5,044 nt of DNA from Silvanigrellaceae bacterium (GTDB lineage: Bacteria; Bdellovibrionota; Oligoflexia; Silvanigrellales; Silvanigrellaceae). Position 1 is the stretch's first letter. Each line of letters starts with the position of its first letter. The notes beneath the pieces were generated by a model that saw nothing but the letters and a program-made list of their open reading frames with translations, had not been told where the DNA came from and ran no database searches. The stretch lies in contig CANJMU010000074.1 in NCBI GenBank assembly GCA_947475135.1, positions 1-5,044 on the forward strand, written 5' to 3'. Of this stretch, positions 4,984-5,044 are shown piece by piece. Position numbers and translations under genes: made by a program.

Positions 4984-5044
4984 TTAATTCACATAAAATT
5001 TTAACACCATTATACATTGTAATTATTTTTAATTTTCTCAATTC

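Overview
The window is 5.0 kb of strongly AT-rich bacterial DNA with tight gene packing. It holds six protein genes: one on the minus strand that runs off the left edge and five on the plus strand. RsmD points to Bacteria in general. A DUF507 protein together with exported TPR and FadL/PorV-like envelope proteins suggests a low-GC member of the former Deltaproteobacteria, perhaps Bdellovibrionota/Oligoflexia such as a Silvanigrella relative. That placement is inference from gene content and base composition, not a match to a known genome. I see no mobile element, CRISPR array, tRNA, rRNA or phage gene.

Layout. Positions 1-724 (minus) hold the N-terminal 241 codons of a secreted outer-membrane beta-barrel protein of FadL/PorV/TraF_2 type. 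A divergent intergenic region (725-802) contains a dyad symmetry and leads into a plus-strand cluster. This cluster is a class IV PLP aminotransferase/ADC-lyase-like gene (803-1666), rsmD (1682-2254) and a lipoprotein with about six TPR repeats (2290-3102). Gaps of 15 and 35 nt suggest one operon. The 35-nt gap carries a perfect 9-bp inverted repeat that overlaps the rsmD stop and abuts the next ribosome-binding site. After a 119-nt gap with a possible promoter comes a DUF507 gene (3222-3812) that appears to contain two copies of the DUF507-like fold. Its stop codon is followed at once by a rod-like, GC-richer predicted RNA structure (3812-3876). The last gene (4003-4953) encodes an exported protein with a twin-arginine-like leader that I do not recognise. 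The right edge (4954-5044) is AT-rich and holds no gene.

How the genes fit together. The aminotransferase (cofactor or amino-acid metabolism) and RsmD (16S rRNA m2G966) are housekeeping enzymes. The beta-barrel, TPR lipoprotein and last exported protein act in the envelope. There is no strong evidence that these form a single system. The most unusual items are the structured RNA downstream of DUF507, the tandem DUF507 architecture and the orphan exported protein. Three start sites were adjusted or judged from Shine-Dalgarno placement (803, 2290 and 4003).
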